Assembly: GCA_018333395.1 (NCBI GenBank)
Contig: JAGXSQ010000014.1
Span: 1 to 34,267 of the forward strand
Reading direction: 5' to 3'
Source: Dethiobacter sp.
GTDB taxonomy: Bacteria; Bacillota_D; Dethiobacteria; Dethiobacterales; Dethiobacteraceae
Length of the DNA stretch: 34,267 bases
Part shown: positions 7,261-16,994 of the stretch, in pieces
How the letters are laid out: each line of letters opens with the position of its first letter
Numbering within the stretch: position 1 is the first letter of the stretch
Position numbers and translations under genes: made by a program
The notes under the pieces: generated by a model
The model's input: only the letters and a program-made list of their open reading frames with translations
What the model was told of the DNA's origin: nothing
Database searches by the model: none

Positions 7261-9645
7261 ATGAGAAAAATACGCCGTGCGGCAGTGCTGGGCGCTGGGA
7301 CCATGGGCGCCAGTATCGCTGCACACTTGGCTAATGTAGGCATTCCCTGTCTGTTGCTAGATATTTTGCCGCCGGACCTACCGGAGGGCGCCACTCAGGA
7401 CAAGGGAATCCGCAACAAGCTGGCTGTCCAGGGAATCGAAAACCTGAAAAAAGCTAAGCCCTCACCACTTTACCTGCAGGATGATGTCGCCTTGCTTGTG
7501 CCAGGCAACTTAACCGATGACCTGGAAAAAATTTCTGAAGTGGACTGGGTTATAGAGGTGGTGGCCGAAAATATGGCCATCAAAAAAGAGCTTTACGCTA
7601 GAGTGGAAAAATACTGGCGTAAAGGAACTATTGTCACGACTAATACCTCCGGACTGTCGGTCAATGAGATGGTGGCCGAATGCTCGCCGGAATTCCGCAA
7701 ATATTTCCTGGGAACCCATTTTTTCAACCCCCCCCGTTACATGAAGCTGCTGGAAATCATCCCAGGACGCGACACTGACCCGTCTATTGTGGAATTTATG
7801 CATGAATTTGCCGAGCGGGTTCTGGGCAAAGGCGTTGTTTTGGCCAAAGACACACCGAATTTTATTGGCAACCGCATCGGTGTCTACGGTCTGCTCTCCA
7901 CGCTGGTGGCTATGACCGAAGAAGGGATGTCGGTTGAAGAGGTGGACGCAGTGACCGGCCCAGCGCTGGGACGGCCCAAGAGTGCCACCTTCCGCACGCT
8001 GGACATGGTTGGTCTGGATGTCTTTGTCCATGTGGCTCGCAATGTGGGCGATAAGGTGACAGAGCCTTGGGAAAAGGAAGCTTTTAAAATCCCGGCTGCC
8101 CTGCAGACTATGCTGGAGAAGCGGTGGCTCGGTGAAAAGACGGGCCAGGGCTTTTACAAAAAGGATAAGAGCAGCGGGAAGAAACAGATTTTGTCTCTTG
8201 ATCTGGGAACTCTGGAGTATCGCGAACAGAAAAAAGCCCGTTATGCCAGCCTAGAGGCGTCAAAAGCTGCGGTTACTGTTCCCGACCGTATTAAGTCGCT
8301 GCTGAAAGCAGGCGATAAGGGCAGCCAGTTTGCATGGAAGACGCTGCGCGACATGCTCGTTTATGCGGCCCTGAAGGCGGAAGAGATTGCTGACGATATC
8401 ATTTCCGTTGATAAAGCGATGCGCTGGGGCTTTAACTGGGAACTTGGCCCGTTTGAGACCTGGGATGCCATCGGTGTCCAAGAAGTAGCAGGCCTCCTCG
8501 CCCAGGAAGGCCGGGAAGTGCCGCCGCTTGTGCAGGAAATGCTGGCCGCTGGTTGCACCGCTTTCTATAAGAAAGAAGCTGGACGGCAGTTTTACTATGA
8601 CTTCGGGACCAAAGCCTACCGGGAGGTGGCAGTGCCGTTTAGCAATATTTACTTGCCTGACTTCAAGGAAAAAGGTCGCGTCGTCAAGTCTAACTCCGGT
8701 GCCAGCCTTGTAGATATCGGAGACGGTGTCGTTTGCTTGGAGTTTCATTCACCACGCCAGGCGATTGGACCGGAAGTCCTGTCCATGATTTACAAGTCGG
8801 CTGAGGAAGTAGAAAAGAACTACGTCGGGATGGTCATTGCCAACCACGCTCGTAACTTCTGTGTCGGAGCCAACCTGATGATGATTCTGATGGAAGCGCA
8901 AGCTGGGGAAACGGATGAGCTGGACATGGTCGTCAGGCAATTCCAGCAGACGCTGATGCGGCTGAAATACTGCGAGAAGCCGGTTGTTGGCGCACCGCAC
9001 GGCATGGCGCTGGGCGGCGGGTACGAAGTTGTGGCTCACTGCGACCGCATTTTGGCGGCAGCGGAAACTTACATGGGATTGGTTGAACTGGGGGTCGGCC
9101 TGATTCCCGCCGGCGGAGGCACCAAGGAGATGACGTTGCGTGCTGTGGAAGCGGTGATGGGCAACGAGGCTCTGGACCTGCAGCAACTTGTTATCGCCAA
9201 TTTTATGACCATAGCCCAGGCCAAAGTATCAACCAGTGCTAAAGAAGCAAAGAAGCTGGGTTACATGCGGGCGCAGGACACTCTCGTCGTTAACCAGGAC
9301 CGCTTAATCCATGAAGGCAAGCAGGAAGTGTTGGCGCTGGCCGCTACTGGCTATCAGGTGCCCGTCTCCCCCAAAATTCGCGTTATCGGCGAAGCAGGCT
9401 TGGCGGCTATCCAGGCGGGTCTTTACAATATGAAGGAAGGCCTCCAGATTTCTGCCTACGATACGTATCTGGCGGAAAAATTGGCCTACATTATGTGTGG
9501 CGGCCGCGTGCCGGCCAATACCTGGGTGAGTGAACAGTACCTGCTTGACCTGGAGCGTGAGGTCTTCGTGCACCTGTGCATGCAGCCCAAGACACAGGAG
9601 CGGATGGCTCACCTGCTCAAAACCGGCAAGCCACTGCGCAACTAG
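7261..9645 (+). CDS. fadN: 3-hydroxyacyl-CoA dehydrogenase / enoyl-CoA hydratase (FadN type)
   Basis: Bifunctional beta-oxidation enzyme, 794 residues, hydrating trans-2-enoyl-CoA and oxidising L-3-hydroxyacyl-CoA with NAD+. The NAD-binding motif [14 protein letters not shown] (from residue 11) is at the N-terminus, followed by the hydroxyacyl dehydrogenase domains ([30 protein letters not shown]). The crotonase domain is at the C-terminus ([10 protein letters not shown] near 531; oxyanion region [13 protein letters not shown] near 583; [15 protein letters not shown]). This order is the Bacillus FadN arrangement, reversed from E. coli FadB, and the length matches. The ribosome site is GGGAGGAA upstream of ATG 7261. 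It heads a fadN-fadA-fadE operon. Confidence 0.93.
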   Translation: MRKIRRAAVLGAGTMGASIAAHLANVGIPCLLLDILPPDLPEGATQDKGIRNKLAVQGIENLKKAKPSPLYLQDDVALLVPGNLTDDLEKISEVDWVIEVVAENMAIKKELYARVEKYWRKGTIVTTNTSGLSVNEMVAECSPEFRKYFLGTHFFNPPRYMKLLEIIPGRDTDPSIVEFMHEFAERVLGKGVVLAKDTPNFIGNRIGVYGLLSTLVAMTEEGMSVEEVDAVTGPALGRPKSATFRTLDMVGLDVFVHVARNVGDKVTEPWEKEAFKIPAALQTMLEKRWLGEKTGQGFYKKDKSSGKKQILSLDLGTLEYREQKKARYASLEASKAAVTVPDRIKSLLKAGDKGSQFAWKTLRDMLVYAALKAEEIADDIISVDKAMRWGFNWELGPFETWDAIGVQEVAGLLAQEGREVPPLVQEMLAAGCTAFYKKEAGRQFYYDFGTKAYREVAVPFSNIYLPDFKEKGRVVKSNSGASLVDIGDGVVCLEFHSPRQAIGPEVLSMIYKSAEEVEKNYVGMVIANHARNFCVGANLMMILMEAQAGETDELDMVVRQFQQTLMRLKYCEKPVVGAPHGMALGGGYEVVAHCDRILAAAETYMGLVELGVGLIPAGGGTKEMTLRAVEAVMGNEALDLQQLVIANFMTIAQAKVSTSAKEAKKLGYMRAQDTLVVNQDRLIHEGKQEVLALAATGYQVPVSPKIRVIGEAGLAAIQAGLYNMKEGLQISAYDTYLAEKLAYIMCGGRVPANTWVSEQYLLDLEREVFVHLCMQPKTQERMAHLLKTGKPLRN

Positions 9646-9683
9646 CAGCGTATTACCAGACTTTTGGCAGGGAGGGATTGATA

Positions 9684-10865
9684 ATGAGAGAGGCGGTAAT
9701 CGTCGCCGCGGTCCGGACGCCGGTAGGCAGGGCCAAGCGGGGCGGATTGAAAGATACCCGCCCGGACGACCTGGCCGCGTTGGTGCTCGGCGAAGTTGTC
9801 CGCCGGGCCGGTGTACCGGCCGGCGTTGTGGATGATATTATCCTAGGCTGTGCCTTTCCGGAGGCGGAACAGGGGATGAATGTAGCGCGCATCGCGGCCC
9901 AGCGAGCTAAGTTCCCGCCGGAGGTGTCGGGTGTAACCGTCAACCGGTTCTGCTCTTCAGGGCTGGAGAGTATCGCCTTGGCTGCGGCCCGCATCCAGAC
10001 AGGCATTAATGATTGTGTGCTGGCTGGCGGCGTGGAAAGTATGAGCATGGTTCCTATGGGTGGCAACAAGCTGGCTGCCAACCCAACACTGATGACGGAG
10101 TACCCGCAGGCTTACATGTCCATGGGGTTGACAGCCGAGCGTGTAGCGGCGCGTTACAATATCAGCCGCGAAGACCAGGACCGGTTTGCTGAGCGCAGTA
10201 ATTGCCTAGCGGCCGCAGCCATCGCCGCCGGCAAGTTTGACGCAGAAATCGTCCCTGTTCCGGTAAAGAAATTTTCTTTTGATAGCAAAGGTCGTCCTGT
10301 ATTTAAAAGCGATGTTTTTGCGATGGATGATGGAGTGCGAGCAGATACTACAGCGCAAAAGCTGGCCACCCTCAGACCTGCTTTTTTGCAGGGCGGATCA
10401 GTAACAGCTGGTAATTCGTCGCAGACGAGCGATGGCGCTGCTGCTGTACTGCTCATGTCGCGGGAGAAGGCCGCAGAGCTTGGGCTTACGCCGCTGGCTG
10501 TCTTTCGTGGCTATGCTGTGGGTGGTGTGGAGGCCGATGTAATGGGTCTTGGTCCCATGGTCGCTATCCCCAAAGTGTTAGCCTATGCCGGTGTGACCAA
10601 GGAACAGATAGACCTCTTTGAGCTGAACGAAGCGTTTGCGGCTCAGGCGCTGGCCGTCGTACGCATTTTGGGCTTGGACGAGGAAAAGATCAACGTCAAC
10701 GGTGGCGCCATTGCGCTTGGCCATCCTCTCGGGTGCACCGGCTCCAAGCTGACCGTCACGCTGCTGGCGGAGTTGGCACGGCGCGGCGGACGTTTTGGGG
10801 TTGTCAGCATGTGCATAGGCGGCGGCATGGGTGCTGCCGGACTGTTTGAAATGGAAGGCAGATAG
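9684..10865 (+). CDS. fadA: Acetyl-CoA acyltransferase (thiolase)
   Basis: Thiolase, 393 residues, cleaving 3-ketoacyl-CoA with CoA to acetyl-CoA and a shortened acyl-CoA. The nucleophilic Cys90 is in [19 protein letters not shown], His347 in [16 protein letters not shown], and the second catalytic Cys377 in [20 protein letters not shown] is also present. The ATG at 9684 is chosen because it gives the standard [18 protein letters not shown]-terminus and has GGGAGGGA upstream; the frame is open further left through the end of fadN. It is the middle gene of the fad operon. Confidence 0.94.
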   Translation: MREAVIVAAVRTPVGRAKRGGLKDTRPDDLAALVLGEVVRRAGVPAGVVDDIILGCAFPEAEQGMNVARIAAQRAKFPPEVSGVTVNRFCSSGLESIALAAARIQTGINDCVLAGGVESMSMVPMGGNKLAANPTLMTEYPQAYMSMGLTAERVAARYNISREDQDRFAERSNCLAAAAIAAGKFDAEIVPVPVKKFSFDSKGRPVFKSDVFAMDDGVRADTTAQKLATLRPAFLQGGSVTAGNSSQTSDGAAAVLLMSREKAAELGLTPLAVFRGYAVGGVEADVMGLGPMVAIPKVLAYAGVTKEQIDLFELNEAFAAQALAVVRILGLDEEKINVNGGAIALGHPLGCTGSKLTVTLLAELARRGGRFGVVSMCIGGGMGAAGLFEMEGR

Positions 10866-10914
10866 CGGGATAGAGGCATCCTGGAAGCTGATTTATGACA
10901 AGGAGGCATTAAAT

Positions 10915-12696
10915 ATGACCGAATTAATCAAAGGCGGCGCCTTTCTACTTTCCCAGGCGACGCCGGAACAGGTTTTCACACCGGAAGACTTCGATGATCT
11001 GCATCGCATGATTGGTGACACGGTAGCGAGTTTCATCAAGGAAAAGGTTCTCCCGGTATCGGCAGCTATTGAAAAAATGGAGGACGGGATAGCCGTTGGA
11101 CTTCTGCGCCAGATGGGGGAGCTTGGGTTCCTCGGCAGCGATATTCCGGAGAAGTACGGCGGCTCTGAGGCTGACAAAATTACTACGTTGGTTATAACAG
11201 AAGAAGTTTCCCGCGGCGGTTCTCTGTCGCTGACCATGGGGGCCCATACCGGCATCGGGATGCTACCGATTCTTTTCTTCGGCTCGGAAGAGCAGAAGAA
11301 AAAGTACCTGCCTGACCTGGCCACCGGTAAAAAGATTGCCGCTTACGCCCTGACTGAAGCCGGCGCCGGCTCGGATGCTTTAAATGCCAAGACCAGAGCA
11401 GTGCTTTCCGAGGACGGCAAGCACTACATCCTGAACGGTTCCAAGCAGTTTATTACTAATGCGTCCTGGGCCGACGTGATTGTTACTTACGCCAAGGTGG
11501 ATGGCGAACACTTCACCGGCTTTATCGTGGACCGCGATACACCGGGCGTTTCTATTGGACCTGAAGAACACAAGATGGGGATTAAAGGCTCCTCTACCTG
11601 CTCTGTAATCTTAGAAGATGCCAAGGTTCCGGTGGAGAACCTGCTGCACAAAGTGGGCAAAGGCCACCAGGTAGCTTTTAACATCCTCAACATCGGCCGC
11701 TTCAAGCTCGGCGTGGGCTGTGTCGGCGCCGCCAAATACGCTGTGGAGCTGTCGTCTAGGTATGCTCAGGAGCGAAGCCAGTTTAACATGCCTATCGCCA
11801 AGTTCGGCCTGATCAAGAAGAAGATTGCCGATATGAACATCCTCACCTATGCGTCGGAAAGCCTTTGCTACCGCATTGGCGGCCTGATCCAGGATATGAT
11901 TGAGACGCTTGATTTAGACAGCGCAGACGCCGGACAAAAGATCGGTGATGGCATCCAGGAGTATGCCATTGAATGCTCGGTGGCTAAAATCCACGGCTCT
12001 GAGATGCTCGATTTTGTGGTCGACGAAGGCGTGCAAATTCATGGCGGCTACGGCTACAGCCAGGAGTATCCGATTGAGCAGGCTTACCGTGACGCCCGCA
12101 TCAACCGCATTTTTGAGGGCACCAACGAAATAAACCGCCTGATTATCCCGGCCACGTTGATGCGTAAGGCGCAAAAAGGCGAAATCCCCATGATTCAGGC
12201 GGCCATGAAGCTGCAGGAAGAGTTGCTGATGCCAGTCATGACAGAGGAGTCGGACGAGCCGCTGGCCAAGGAAGCGCAGGTGATTGAAAACCTCAAGAAG
12301 GTTTTCCTGCTGGTCTCCGGTACAGCCGCCCAGAAGTTCGGGGAGAAAATCGTCCGCGAACAGGAAATCCTAGCGCGCATGGCGGATATGGTCTGCGAGG
12401 TATTTGCTGCCGAAAGCGCCTTGCTGCGGGCTAAAAAAATCATGGCGACACAAGGGGCGAAAGCTGCCTCTCTTGCTGTCAAGATGACCGTTTGCTATGT
12501 CAGCGACCTAGCACCCAAGTTTGACGCTTGGGCCAAAGAAACCATTGCGGCTATGGAAGAAGGCGATACCAAGCGTACCCTTTTTGCCGCTTTGCGCAAG
12601 CTGACGCGCTTTGAGCCGGAGAACACCTTTAAGATTAAGCGAGAGATTGCCGATGCCGTCTACGCGGCCAACAAATACGTCGCCGTCGTAAAATAG
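10915..12696 (+). CDS. fadE: Acyl-CoA dehydrogenase (FadE type)
   Basis: FAD-dependent dehydrogenase, 593 residues, making trans-2-enoyl-CoA, the first step of beta-oxidation. Seen are ALTEAGAGSDALNAKT in the middle domain, KMGIKGSSTCSVILEDAKVP, and the C-terminal signature GGYGYSQEYPIEQAYRDARI followed by FEGTNEINR. About 170 extra residues follow the normal ACAD core, as in Bacillus FadE (about 594 residues). Start ATG 10915 has AAGGAGG at 10899-10905. It ends the operon, just before the terminator at 12723. Electrons would pass to ETF, which is not in this window. Confidence 0.93.
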   Translation: MTELIKGGAFLLSQATPEQVFTPEDFDDLHRMIGDTVASFIKEKVLPVSAAIEKMEDGIAVGLLRQMGELGFLGSDIPEKYGGSEADKITTLVITEEVSRGGSLSLTMGAHTGIGMLPILFFGSEEQKKKYLPDLATGKKIAAYALTEAGAGSDALNAKTRAVLSEDGKHYILNGSKQFITNASWADVIVTYAKVDGEHFTGFIVDRDTPGVSIGPEEHKMGIKGSSTCSVILEDAKVPVENLLHKVGKGHQVAFNILNIGRFKLGVGCVGAAKYAVELSSRYAQERSQFNMPIAKFGLIKKKIADMNILTYASESLCYRIGGLIQDMIETLDLDSADAGQKIGDGIQEYAIECSVAKIHGSEMLDFVVDEGVQIHGGYGYSQEYPIEQAYRDARINRIFEGTNEINRLIIPATLMRKAQKGEIPMIQAAMKLQEELLMPVMTEESDEPLAKEAQVIENLKKVFLLVSGTAAQKFGEKIVREQEILARMADMVCEVFAAESALLRAKKIMATQGAKAASLAVKMTVCYVSDLAPKFDAWAKETIAAMEEGDTKRTLFAALRKLTRFEPENTFKIKREIADAVYAANKYVAVVK

Positions 12697-12722
12697 AGGC
12701 AGGTTTAATCGCACTAACTCTG

Positions 12723-12755
12723 ACGGCCGCACGGTTTTAAACGTGCGGCCGTTTT
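12723..12755 (+). terminator. Terminator of the fad operon
   Basis: 11-bp perfect stem ACGGCCGCACG (12723-12733) with CGTGCGGCCGT (12742-12752), an 8-base loop and TTTT at 12752-12755. It lies 26 bases after the fadE stop. Confidence 0.85.
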
Positions 12756-12794
12756 GCGTGGAGGAAATATTTTGGAGAAATAGCCGCGCTTTTC

Positions 12795-12803
12795 TGGTAT
12801 AAT
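12795..12803 (+). promoter_or_regulatory. Extended -10 promoter of coaE
   Basis: TGGTATAAT is a perfect extended -10 (TGnTATAAT) 32 bases upstream of the coaE start. No good -35 is present at 17 bases, which is acceptable for extended -10 promoters. GGGGAGG at 12820-12826 is the ribosome site. Confidence 0.6.
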
Positions 12804-12834
12804 AGCTTAGGATCGTTTTGGGGAGGTTTGCGGC

Positions 12835-13443
12835 ATGCTGATCTTAGGCCTGACTGGCGGCATGGCCACCGGCAAATCGACGGTGGCCAGGATGTTTGTA
12901 GAACTAGGGGCTATCCACATAGACGCTGACAGCTTGTCCCGGGAAGTAGTGGCGCCGGGAGAGCCTGCTTGGTGGGCCATAGTGGACCGCTTCGGCTCTG
13001 TTGTGCTTCGGGAAGACGGTCAGCTCGACAGGAAAGCATTGGCGGCGCTCGTTTTCTCCGACCCGCAAAAGCTGGCCGCGCTAAATAAGATTACCCACCC
13101 GCCAATTATCACCTTGATCCGGCAGCGGTTGGCGGAAGCTAGGGCCAGCGGTGCCGGCCTAGTGGTGCTGGAGGCGCCGCTTCTCTATGAAGCGGGCCTC
13201 GACAGTGAGGTGGATCGGGTAGTGGTGGTAGCAGCAGCAGAGGCTACCCAACTGGAAAGACTGGTATCGCGTGACCGTTTACTGGAGTCGGAGGCCAGAC
13301 AGCGAATGGCGGCGCAAATGCCGCTGTCTGAGAAAATCAGGCTAGCCCATTATTGCCTCGATAATAATGGTTCTTTAGAGGATACTAGGAGGCAAGTGCA
13401 GCAACTGTCGTTAATATTGACCCAGGAGTGTGTCGATGTATAA
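12835..13443 (+). CDS. coaE: Dephospho-CoA kinase
   Basis: Last step of CoA synthesis: phosphorylates the ribose 3'-hydroxyl of dephospho-CoA. 202 residues, the usual CoaE length. The P-loop GLTGGMATGKST is at residues 5-16, then HIDADSLSREVVAPGEPAW with the substrate-binding Asp, and the lid-region motif VLEAPLLYEAGLD. Its stop overlaps the start of the transglycosylase gene by 8 bases, a pairing common in Bacillota. It suits the neighbourhood, where several enzymes use CoA, but it is a housekeeping gene. Confidence 0.94.
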   Translation: MLILGLTGGMATGKSTVARMFVELGAIHIDADSLSREVVAPGEPAWWAIVDRFGSVVLREDGQLDRKALAALVFSDPQKLAALNKITHPPIITLIRQRLAEARASGAGLVVLEAPLLYEAGLDSEVDRVVVVAAAEATQLERLVSRDRLLESEARQRMAAQMPLSEKIRLAHYCLDNNGSLEDTRRQVQQLSLILTQECVDV

Positions 13444-14002
13444 GAAAACCCTGAAAAGGCTGCTAGTGGCCGCCGTCTTGCTTGCTTTGTCCGCAGTCTG
13501 GTTTGTCCGGACGCCGCATTTCGAGCGGCTTTACTATCCCTATCATTACCGTGCCATTATCGAATCCCAGGCGGCGGACAACGGACTCGACCCGCTGCTG
13601 GTAGCCGCTATTATCCACGTGGAGAGTAAATTCGACCCGCAAGCCGTTTCCCGTAAGGGCGCTCTCGGTCTGATGCAGATTATGCCTTCTACGGCGGCGT
13701 GGATTGCGTGCCAGCTTCTCGTAACCGGTTTCCATACGGAGATGCTCTTTGACCCTGAAGTGAATATCAAATTTGGCACCTGGTATCTGGCCAACCTCGG
13801 GCAGGAATTTGGAGATAGGCCGGAGGTGGTCGTTGTCGCTTACAACGCTGGCCGCGGCAATGTGAAAGAGTGGCTGACTGAAGGCATCTGGTCGGGCGAA
13901 TTTGTCGACCGAGGTAGCATCCCCTTCCCTGAGTCGCGGCAGTTTCTGCTCCGGGTACGCACCGCTCACGCAGCTTATATTAGGCTTTACCGCGACAAGT
14001 AA
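13436..14002 (+). CDS. Membrane-anchored lytic transglycosylase (Slt family)
   Basis: Cleaves the MurNAc-GlcNAc bond of peptidoglycan, 188 residues. The first 25 residues (KKTLKRLLVAAVLLALSAVW) form a signal anchor. The catalytic domain has IIHVESKFDPQAVSRKGA with catalytic Glu63, then LGLMQIMPSTAAW and VVAYNAGRGNV. I chose ATG 13436 over GTG 13430 because AGGAG at 13424-13428 is correctly spaced only for the ATG. The overlap with coaE implies translational coupling. Confidence 0.92.
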   Translation: MYKKTLKRLLVAAVLLALSAVWFVRTPHFERLYYPYHYRAIIESQAADNGLDPLLVAAIIHVESKFDPQAVSRKGALGLMQIMPSTAAWIACQLLVTGFHTEMLFDPEVNIKFGTWYLANLGQEFGDRPEVVVVAYNAGRGNVKEWLTEGIWSGEFVDRGSIPFPESRQFLLRVRTAHAAYIRLYRDK

Positions 14003-14014
14003 TTGCTCCTGCGG

Positions 14015-14059
14015 CGACACCGGCACTACAGAGATTGTCGGTGTCGGTGTCGGTGTTTT
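14015..14059. terminator. Possible terminator region between the transglycosylase gene and lexA
   Basis: CGACACCG at 14015-14022 can pair with any of the CGGTGT copies in a tandem GTCGGT hexamer repeat (three copies from 14037). TTTT follows at 14056 on the plus strand. Two convergent genes end here, so a shared terminator is plausible, but the loop is long. Confidence 0.4.
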
Positions 14060-14060
14060 G

Positions 14061-14675
14061 TTAGTGGAAATGACGGAAGATGCCGATGACTTTACCGATA
14101 ACAGTTACCTCGCGGGAGAGGAGCGGCTCATAAAACTCGTTTTCCGGCTGTAGGCGGATATGTTTTTTTTCGCGAAAAAAGCGCTTGACCGTAGCCTCAT
14201 TTTCTAGCATTGCTACCACAATTTCCCCGTTTTGGGCGTCAGCCTGGCGGCGGACGATGGCATAATCACCATCTAGGATGCCGGCATTTTGCATGCTGTC
14301 GCCGCGGACACGCAGCAGGAAGACGGCATCCTGGCGTACCAGTGCTTTCGGTAACGGAAAGTAGTCCTCGATGTTTTCTTCGGCCAGGACAGGCTGCCCG
14401 GCGCTGACTTGCCCTACCACGGGAACGTTGACCACGTCAGGAACAAAAGAAGGTGGCGGATCTCCCGTCAGCAGTTCTATGGCTCGCGGCTTGGTAGGGT
14501 CGCGGCGGATGTACCCTTTATTTTCCAGATTGGCCAAGTGCGAGTGCACAGTGGAGCTGGAAGAAAGCCCTACCGCCCCGCCAATTTCCCGGACCGAAGG
14601 GGGATAGTTCTTCATTTTCACTTCCTGGCGAATAAAGTCAAGAATTTGTTGCTGTCTGGCCGTCAGTTCGTCCAT
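14061..14675 (-). CDS. lexA: SOS repressor LexA
   Basis: Represses DNA-damage genes and self-cleaves when RecA filaments form. 204 residues. The N-terminal winged helix includes [20 protein letters not shown]. The cleavage site is Ala92-Gly93 in [14 protein letters not shown], Ser127 is in [16 protein letters not shown], and Lys164 is in NEATVKRFF, matching the Bacillus positions closely. ATG 14675 is preferred over GTG 14684 because AGGAGGTG sits just upstream and overlaps the GTG. It is divergent from a YneA-like gene, and both share an SOS control region. Confidence 0.96.
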   Translation of the reverse strand: MDELTARQQQILDFIRQEVKMKNYPPSVREIGGAVGLSSSSTVHSHLANLENKGYIRRDPTKPRAIELLTGDPPPSFVPDVVNVPVVGQVSAGQPVLAEENIEDYFPLPKALVRQDAVFLLRVRGDSMQNAGILDGDYAIVRRQADAQNGEIVVAMLENEATVKRFFREKKHIRLQPENEFYEPLLSREVTVIGKVIGIFRHFH

Positions 14676-14695
14676 AGTTAGCACCTCCTGCTGAC

Positions 14696-14734
14696 ATTAT
14701 ATCATAGGCAGAATAAAAAGCAAACAGAAGTTCG
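14696..14734 (-). promoter_or_regulatory. lexA promoter with SOS box
   Basis: Minus strand: TTTGCT (14724-14719) and TATAAT (14701-14696) with a 17-base spacer. An imperfect Bacillus-type SOS box, CAAACAGAAGTTCG, at 14721-14734 overlaps the -35, which fits LexA autoregulation. Confidence 0.7.
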
Positions 14735-14743
14735 TTCCAGGGG

Positions 14744-14772
14744 TTGACACGAACGAAAGTTCGTGATATCCT
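14744..14772 (+). promoter_or_regulatory. SOS-controlled promoter of the yneA-like gene
   Basis: TTGACA at 14744-14749, 17-base spacer, TATCCT at 14767-14772. The spacer holds CGAACGAAAGTTCG (14750-14763), a perfect CGAAC-N4-GTTCG LexA operator. LexA bound here would block polymerase directly. Confidence 0.85.
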
Positions 14773-14801
14773 GTCTCAAACATGTGTTTGGGGTGGTAGC
14801 T

Positions 14802-15116
14802 ATGCAAAATTTGCTTTCCCTGTCTTATCGTAGAGCAAAAAAACGCCGTCAGCAACGAAAAATGCTGCGCTACGCAGCGTTGTTCTGTATCTGGTTGTTG
14901 GCGTTGGCCCTGATGTTACCGCAGGAGGGCGTCGTTGCCGAGCAAAACGGCCCCCTAAGGGAGGTTGTAGTGACGGCTGGCGACACGCTATGGTCGCTAT
15001 CTAGGCAACACATGCCCCGCGGCAGGGAGGTACGCGACTACATAGCCGAGGTAATCTCTTTGAACGAGCTGACAAGCCCGCTGATTTATCCAGGTCAGGC
15101 GTTGCTCCTACCTTAG
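14802..15116 (+). CDS. yneA: YneA-like SOS cell-division inhibitor with LysM domain
   Basis: Small envelope protein, 104 residues, almost the length of Bacillus YneA (105). A basic N-terminus (SYRRAKKRRQQRK) is followed by one membrane segment (about residues 32-46). A LysM-type domain fills the C-terminal half (VVVTAGDTLWSLSRQHM, ending LIYPGQALLLP). In Bacillus, YneA is induced by DNA damage and delays division until repair. Here a perfect LexA operator in the promoter and the divergent lexA support the same role. The ATG at 14802 is favoured by GGGGTGG upstream. Its stop overlaps the stop of the convergent leuA gene by two bases. Confidence 0.85.
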   Translation: MQNLLSLSYRRAKKRRQQRKMLRYAALFCIWLLALALMLPQEGVVAEQNGPLREVVVTAGDTLWSLSRQHMPRGREVRDYIAEVISLNELTSPLIYPGQALLLP

Positions 15117-16672
15117 AGCGTAACCCCTGTGGGGGGGTCCTTCGAGTCGTGGCCGTTGGCGGCCGCCAGCAGGATCAGTTTATTGACACCGTTTAGATAA
15201 GCTTTGACAGACGCTTCAATAATATCTGTGGACGTGCCGCGCCCTATAATAGTCTTTTCCTGATAAGTAAGCTTGACGGAAACTTCGCCCAGCGCCTTGC
15301 GTCCTTCTGTAACACCGCGCAGATTGTAATTTTCAAGGCGCGGGTGAAGACCGGTAATTTTGTCAATAGCGTTGTACGCGGCATCAATGGGGCCGGCGCC
15401 AAAGTCAGTCTCTACAAAAGTTTCCTCTTTTTTGCCAAGTTTAACCACGGCAGACGGAATGCTGCCGGTGCCGCTTACCGTCTGCAGGTATTCCAGGGTA
15501 TAAGTAGGAGAGGCATAAGCCAGGCGGTCAGCCATCAGCGCCTCCAGGTCTTCACGAAAGACCTCTTTTTTCTTATCGGCCAGCTCCAGGAACGCCTGGA
15601 AGAATTCTTCAAATTCGGTTTCGCTCAAATTAAAGCCTATTTCTTGCAGTTCGCGCCGTACTGCATGGCGGCCCGACCTGGCCGTCAGTACCATCTGGGC
15701 CGCTATGCCACCGATTAACTCTGCATTAATGATTTCATAGGTAGATTTATGTTTTAGTATGCCGTCCTGATGGATGCCAGAAGAATGGGCAAAAGCGTTG
15801 ATACCAATGACTGCTTTATTAACAGGGATAGTGATGCCGGTTAAACTGGCGACGAGCCGGCTTGTTTTATAGAGTTCCCGCAAGTTGATATCTGTCTTAT
15901 AGCGCCGGAAATAGTCTTGGCGGATGGTCAGCGCCACCGCAATCTCCTCTAGCGCGGCGTTCCCGGCCCGCTCTCCGATGCCGTTGATGTTGCACTCCAC
16001 TTGCCGCGCACCGTTTTCCACGGCGGCGAGAGAGTTGGCTACGGCCAAGCCCAGGTCGTTGTGGCAATGGACGCTGACCGTCGCTTTATGGATAGTGGGG
16101 ACTTTTTCCATGATCTGGCGGATTAGTTCGCCAAACTGGGCAGGGACGGCGTAGCCTACCGTGTCAGGGATATTGATGACTGTAGCACCGGCCGCAATGA
16201 CGGCCTCAATCACGCGGCACATGTAGTCCAAGTCGCTGCGCGTAGCGTCTTCCAGAGAGTACTCGACATCGGCGGTGTAACGTTTGGCGTATTTTACCGC
16301 TTCTACAGCCATGGCCAGTAGAGTCTCTGGGTCTTTGCGCAGCTTGTGTTCCATGTGAATCTTAGAAGAACCCAAAAAAGTGTGAATACGCGGGCGGTCG
16401 GCGTCTTTAATCGCCTCCCAGACAGCATCAATATCCTCCGGAAGTGTGCGTGCCAGCGCCGCAATGACCGGTCCTTTTACTTCCCTGGCAATGGACTGCA
16501 CGGCCTTAAACTCTCCCGGTGAGGAGATGGGGAAGCCAGCCTCAATCACATCGACGTTTAAGCTCGCCAGTTGCTTGGCAATTTTTAGTTTCTCTTCGCG
16601 GTTCAGACGTGCCCCGGGAGTCTGTTCGCCATCGCGAAGCGTGGAGTCAAAAATGAAGATTTTTTCTGGCAT
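15113..16672 (-). CDS. leuA: 2-isopropylmalate synthase
   Basis: First committed step of leucine synthesis: acetyl-CoA plus 2-oxoisovalerate gives 2-isopropylmalate. 519 residues, full length. The N-terminal TIM barrel shows FDSTLRDGEQTPGARL with metal ligand Asp9, and the HxH metal motif VHCHNDLGLA (His202, His204). INPVNKAVIG-like and SGIHQDGILKHKSTYEI regions follow, then a C-terminal regulatory domain (leucine feedback). GGAGGG lies just upstream of ATG 16672. No other leu gene is nearby. Expression is probably controlled by the T-box leader upstream. Confidence 0.95.
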   Translation of the reverse strand: MPEKIFIFDSTLRDGEQTPGARLNREEKLKIAKQLASLNVDVIEAGFPISSPGEFKAVQSIAREVKGPVIAALARTLPEDIDAVWEAIKDADRPRIHTFLGSSKIHMEHKLRKDPETLLAMAVEAVKYAKRYTADVEYSLEDATRSDLDYMCRVIEAVIAAGATVINIPDTVGYAVPAQFGELIRQIMEKVPTIHKATVSVHCHNDLGLAVANSLAAVENGARQVECNINGIGERAGNAALEEIAVALTIRQDYFRRYKTDINLRELYKTSRLVASLTGITIPVNKAVIGINAFAHSSGIHQDGILKHKSTYEIINAELIGGIAAQMVLTARSGRHAVRRELQEIGFNLSETEFEEFFQAFLELADKKKEVFREDLEALMADRLAYASPTYTLEYLQTVSGTGSIPSAVVKLGKKEETFVETDFGAGPIDAAYNAIDKITGLHPRLENYNLRGVTEGRKALGEVSVKLTYQEKTIIGRGTSTDIIEASVKAYLNGVNKLILLAAANGHDSKDPPTGVTL

Positions 16673-16699
16673 GAAGACCCTCCTTGCGAAAGTAAATTA

Positions 16700-16935
16700 A
16701 ATAACCTCTTCTGCCTAGAGGCGAAAGAGGTTCCGCGGTACCACTCTAATTGGCTGTCTAGCCCACTTTGAACCCGTAACGAGGGATACGGCCAGAGCTA
16801 CTCACTTTCGCTTTCGGCTGGCACTCCGGGGCGAGTTTCCAGATATCTCCAAGGCCGCCTCGCACCGCCCGGCGGCTCTCTTTAGCATGGCGATACTGTA
16901 CTTTCCCCATCATCGCTTTGCATAACAAGTTATTA
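16700..16935 (-). ncRNA. T-box leader of leuA
   Basis: Minus-strand leader of about 230 bases. The conserved T-box AGAGTGGTACCGCGGAA reads at 16747-16731. It overlaps a terminator whose arms are AACCTCTT (16732-16725) and AAGAGGTT (16710-16703), followed by ATTTAATTT. Uncharged tRNA pairing with the T-box would favour the antiterminator. The likely specifier is CTC (leucine) at 16835-16833, in the context AAACTCGCC; this position is tentative because I did not fold stem I. The region therefore explains the long gap upstream of leuA. Confidence 0.88.
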
Positions 16936-16937
16936 CC

Positions 16938-16965
16938 ATCATAGCAAAATAAGGACAAATGTCAA
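16938..16965 (-). promoter_or_regulatory. leuA promoter
   Basis: Minus strand: TTGACA at 16965-16960 and TATGAT at 16943-16938, 16-base spacer, with an extended-10 TGC immediately before the hexamer. It lies between the end of the dipeptide ATPase gene and the T-box. Confidence 0.75.
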
Positions 16966-16994
16966 ATGCTTTTTATGTTTTGACTTTGGAGTTC

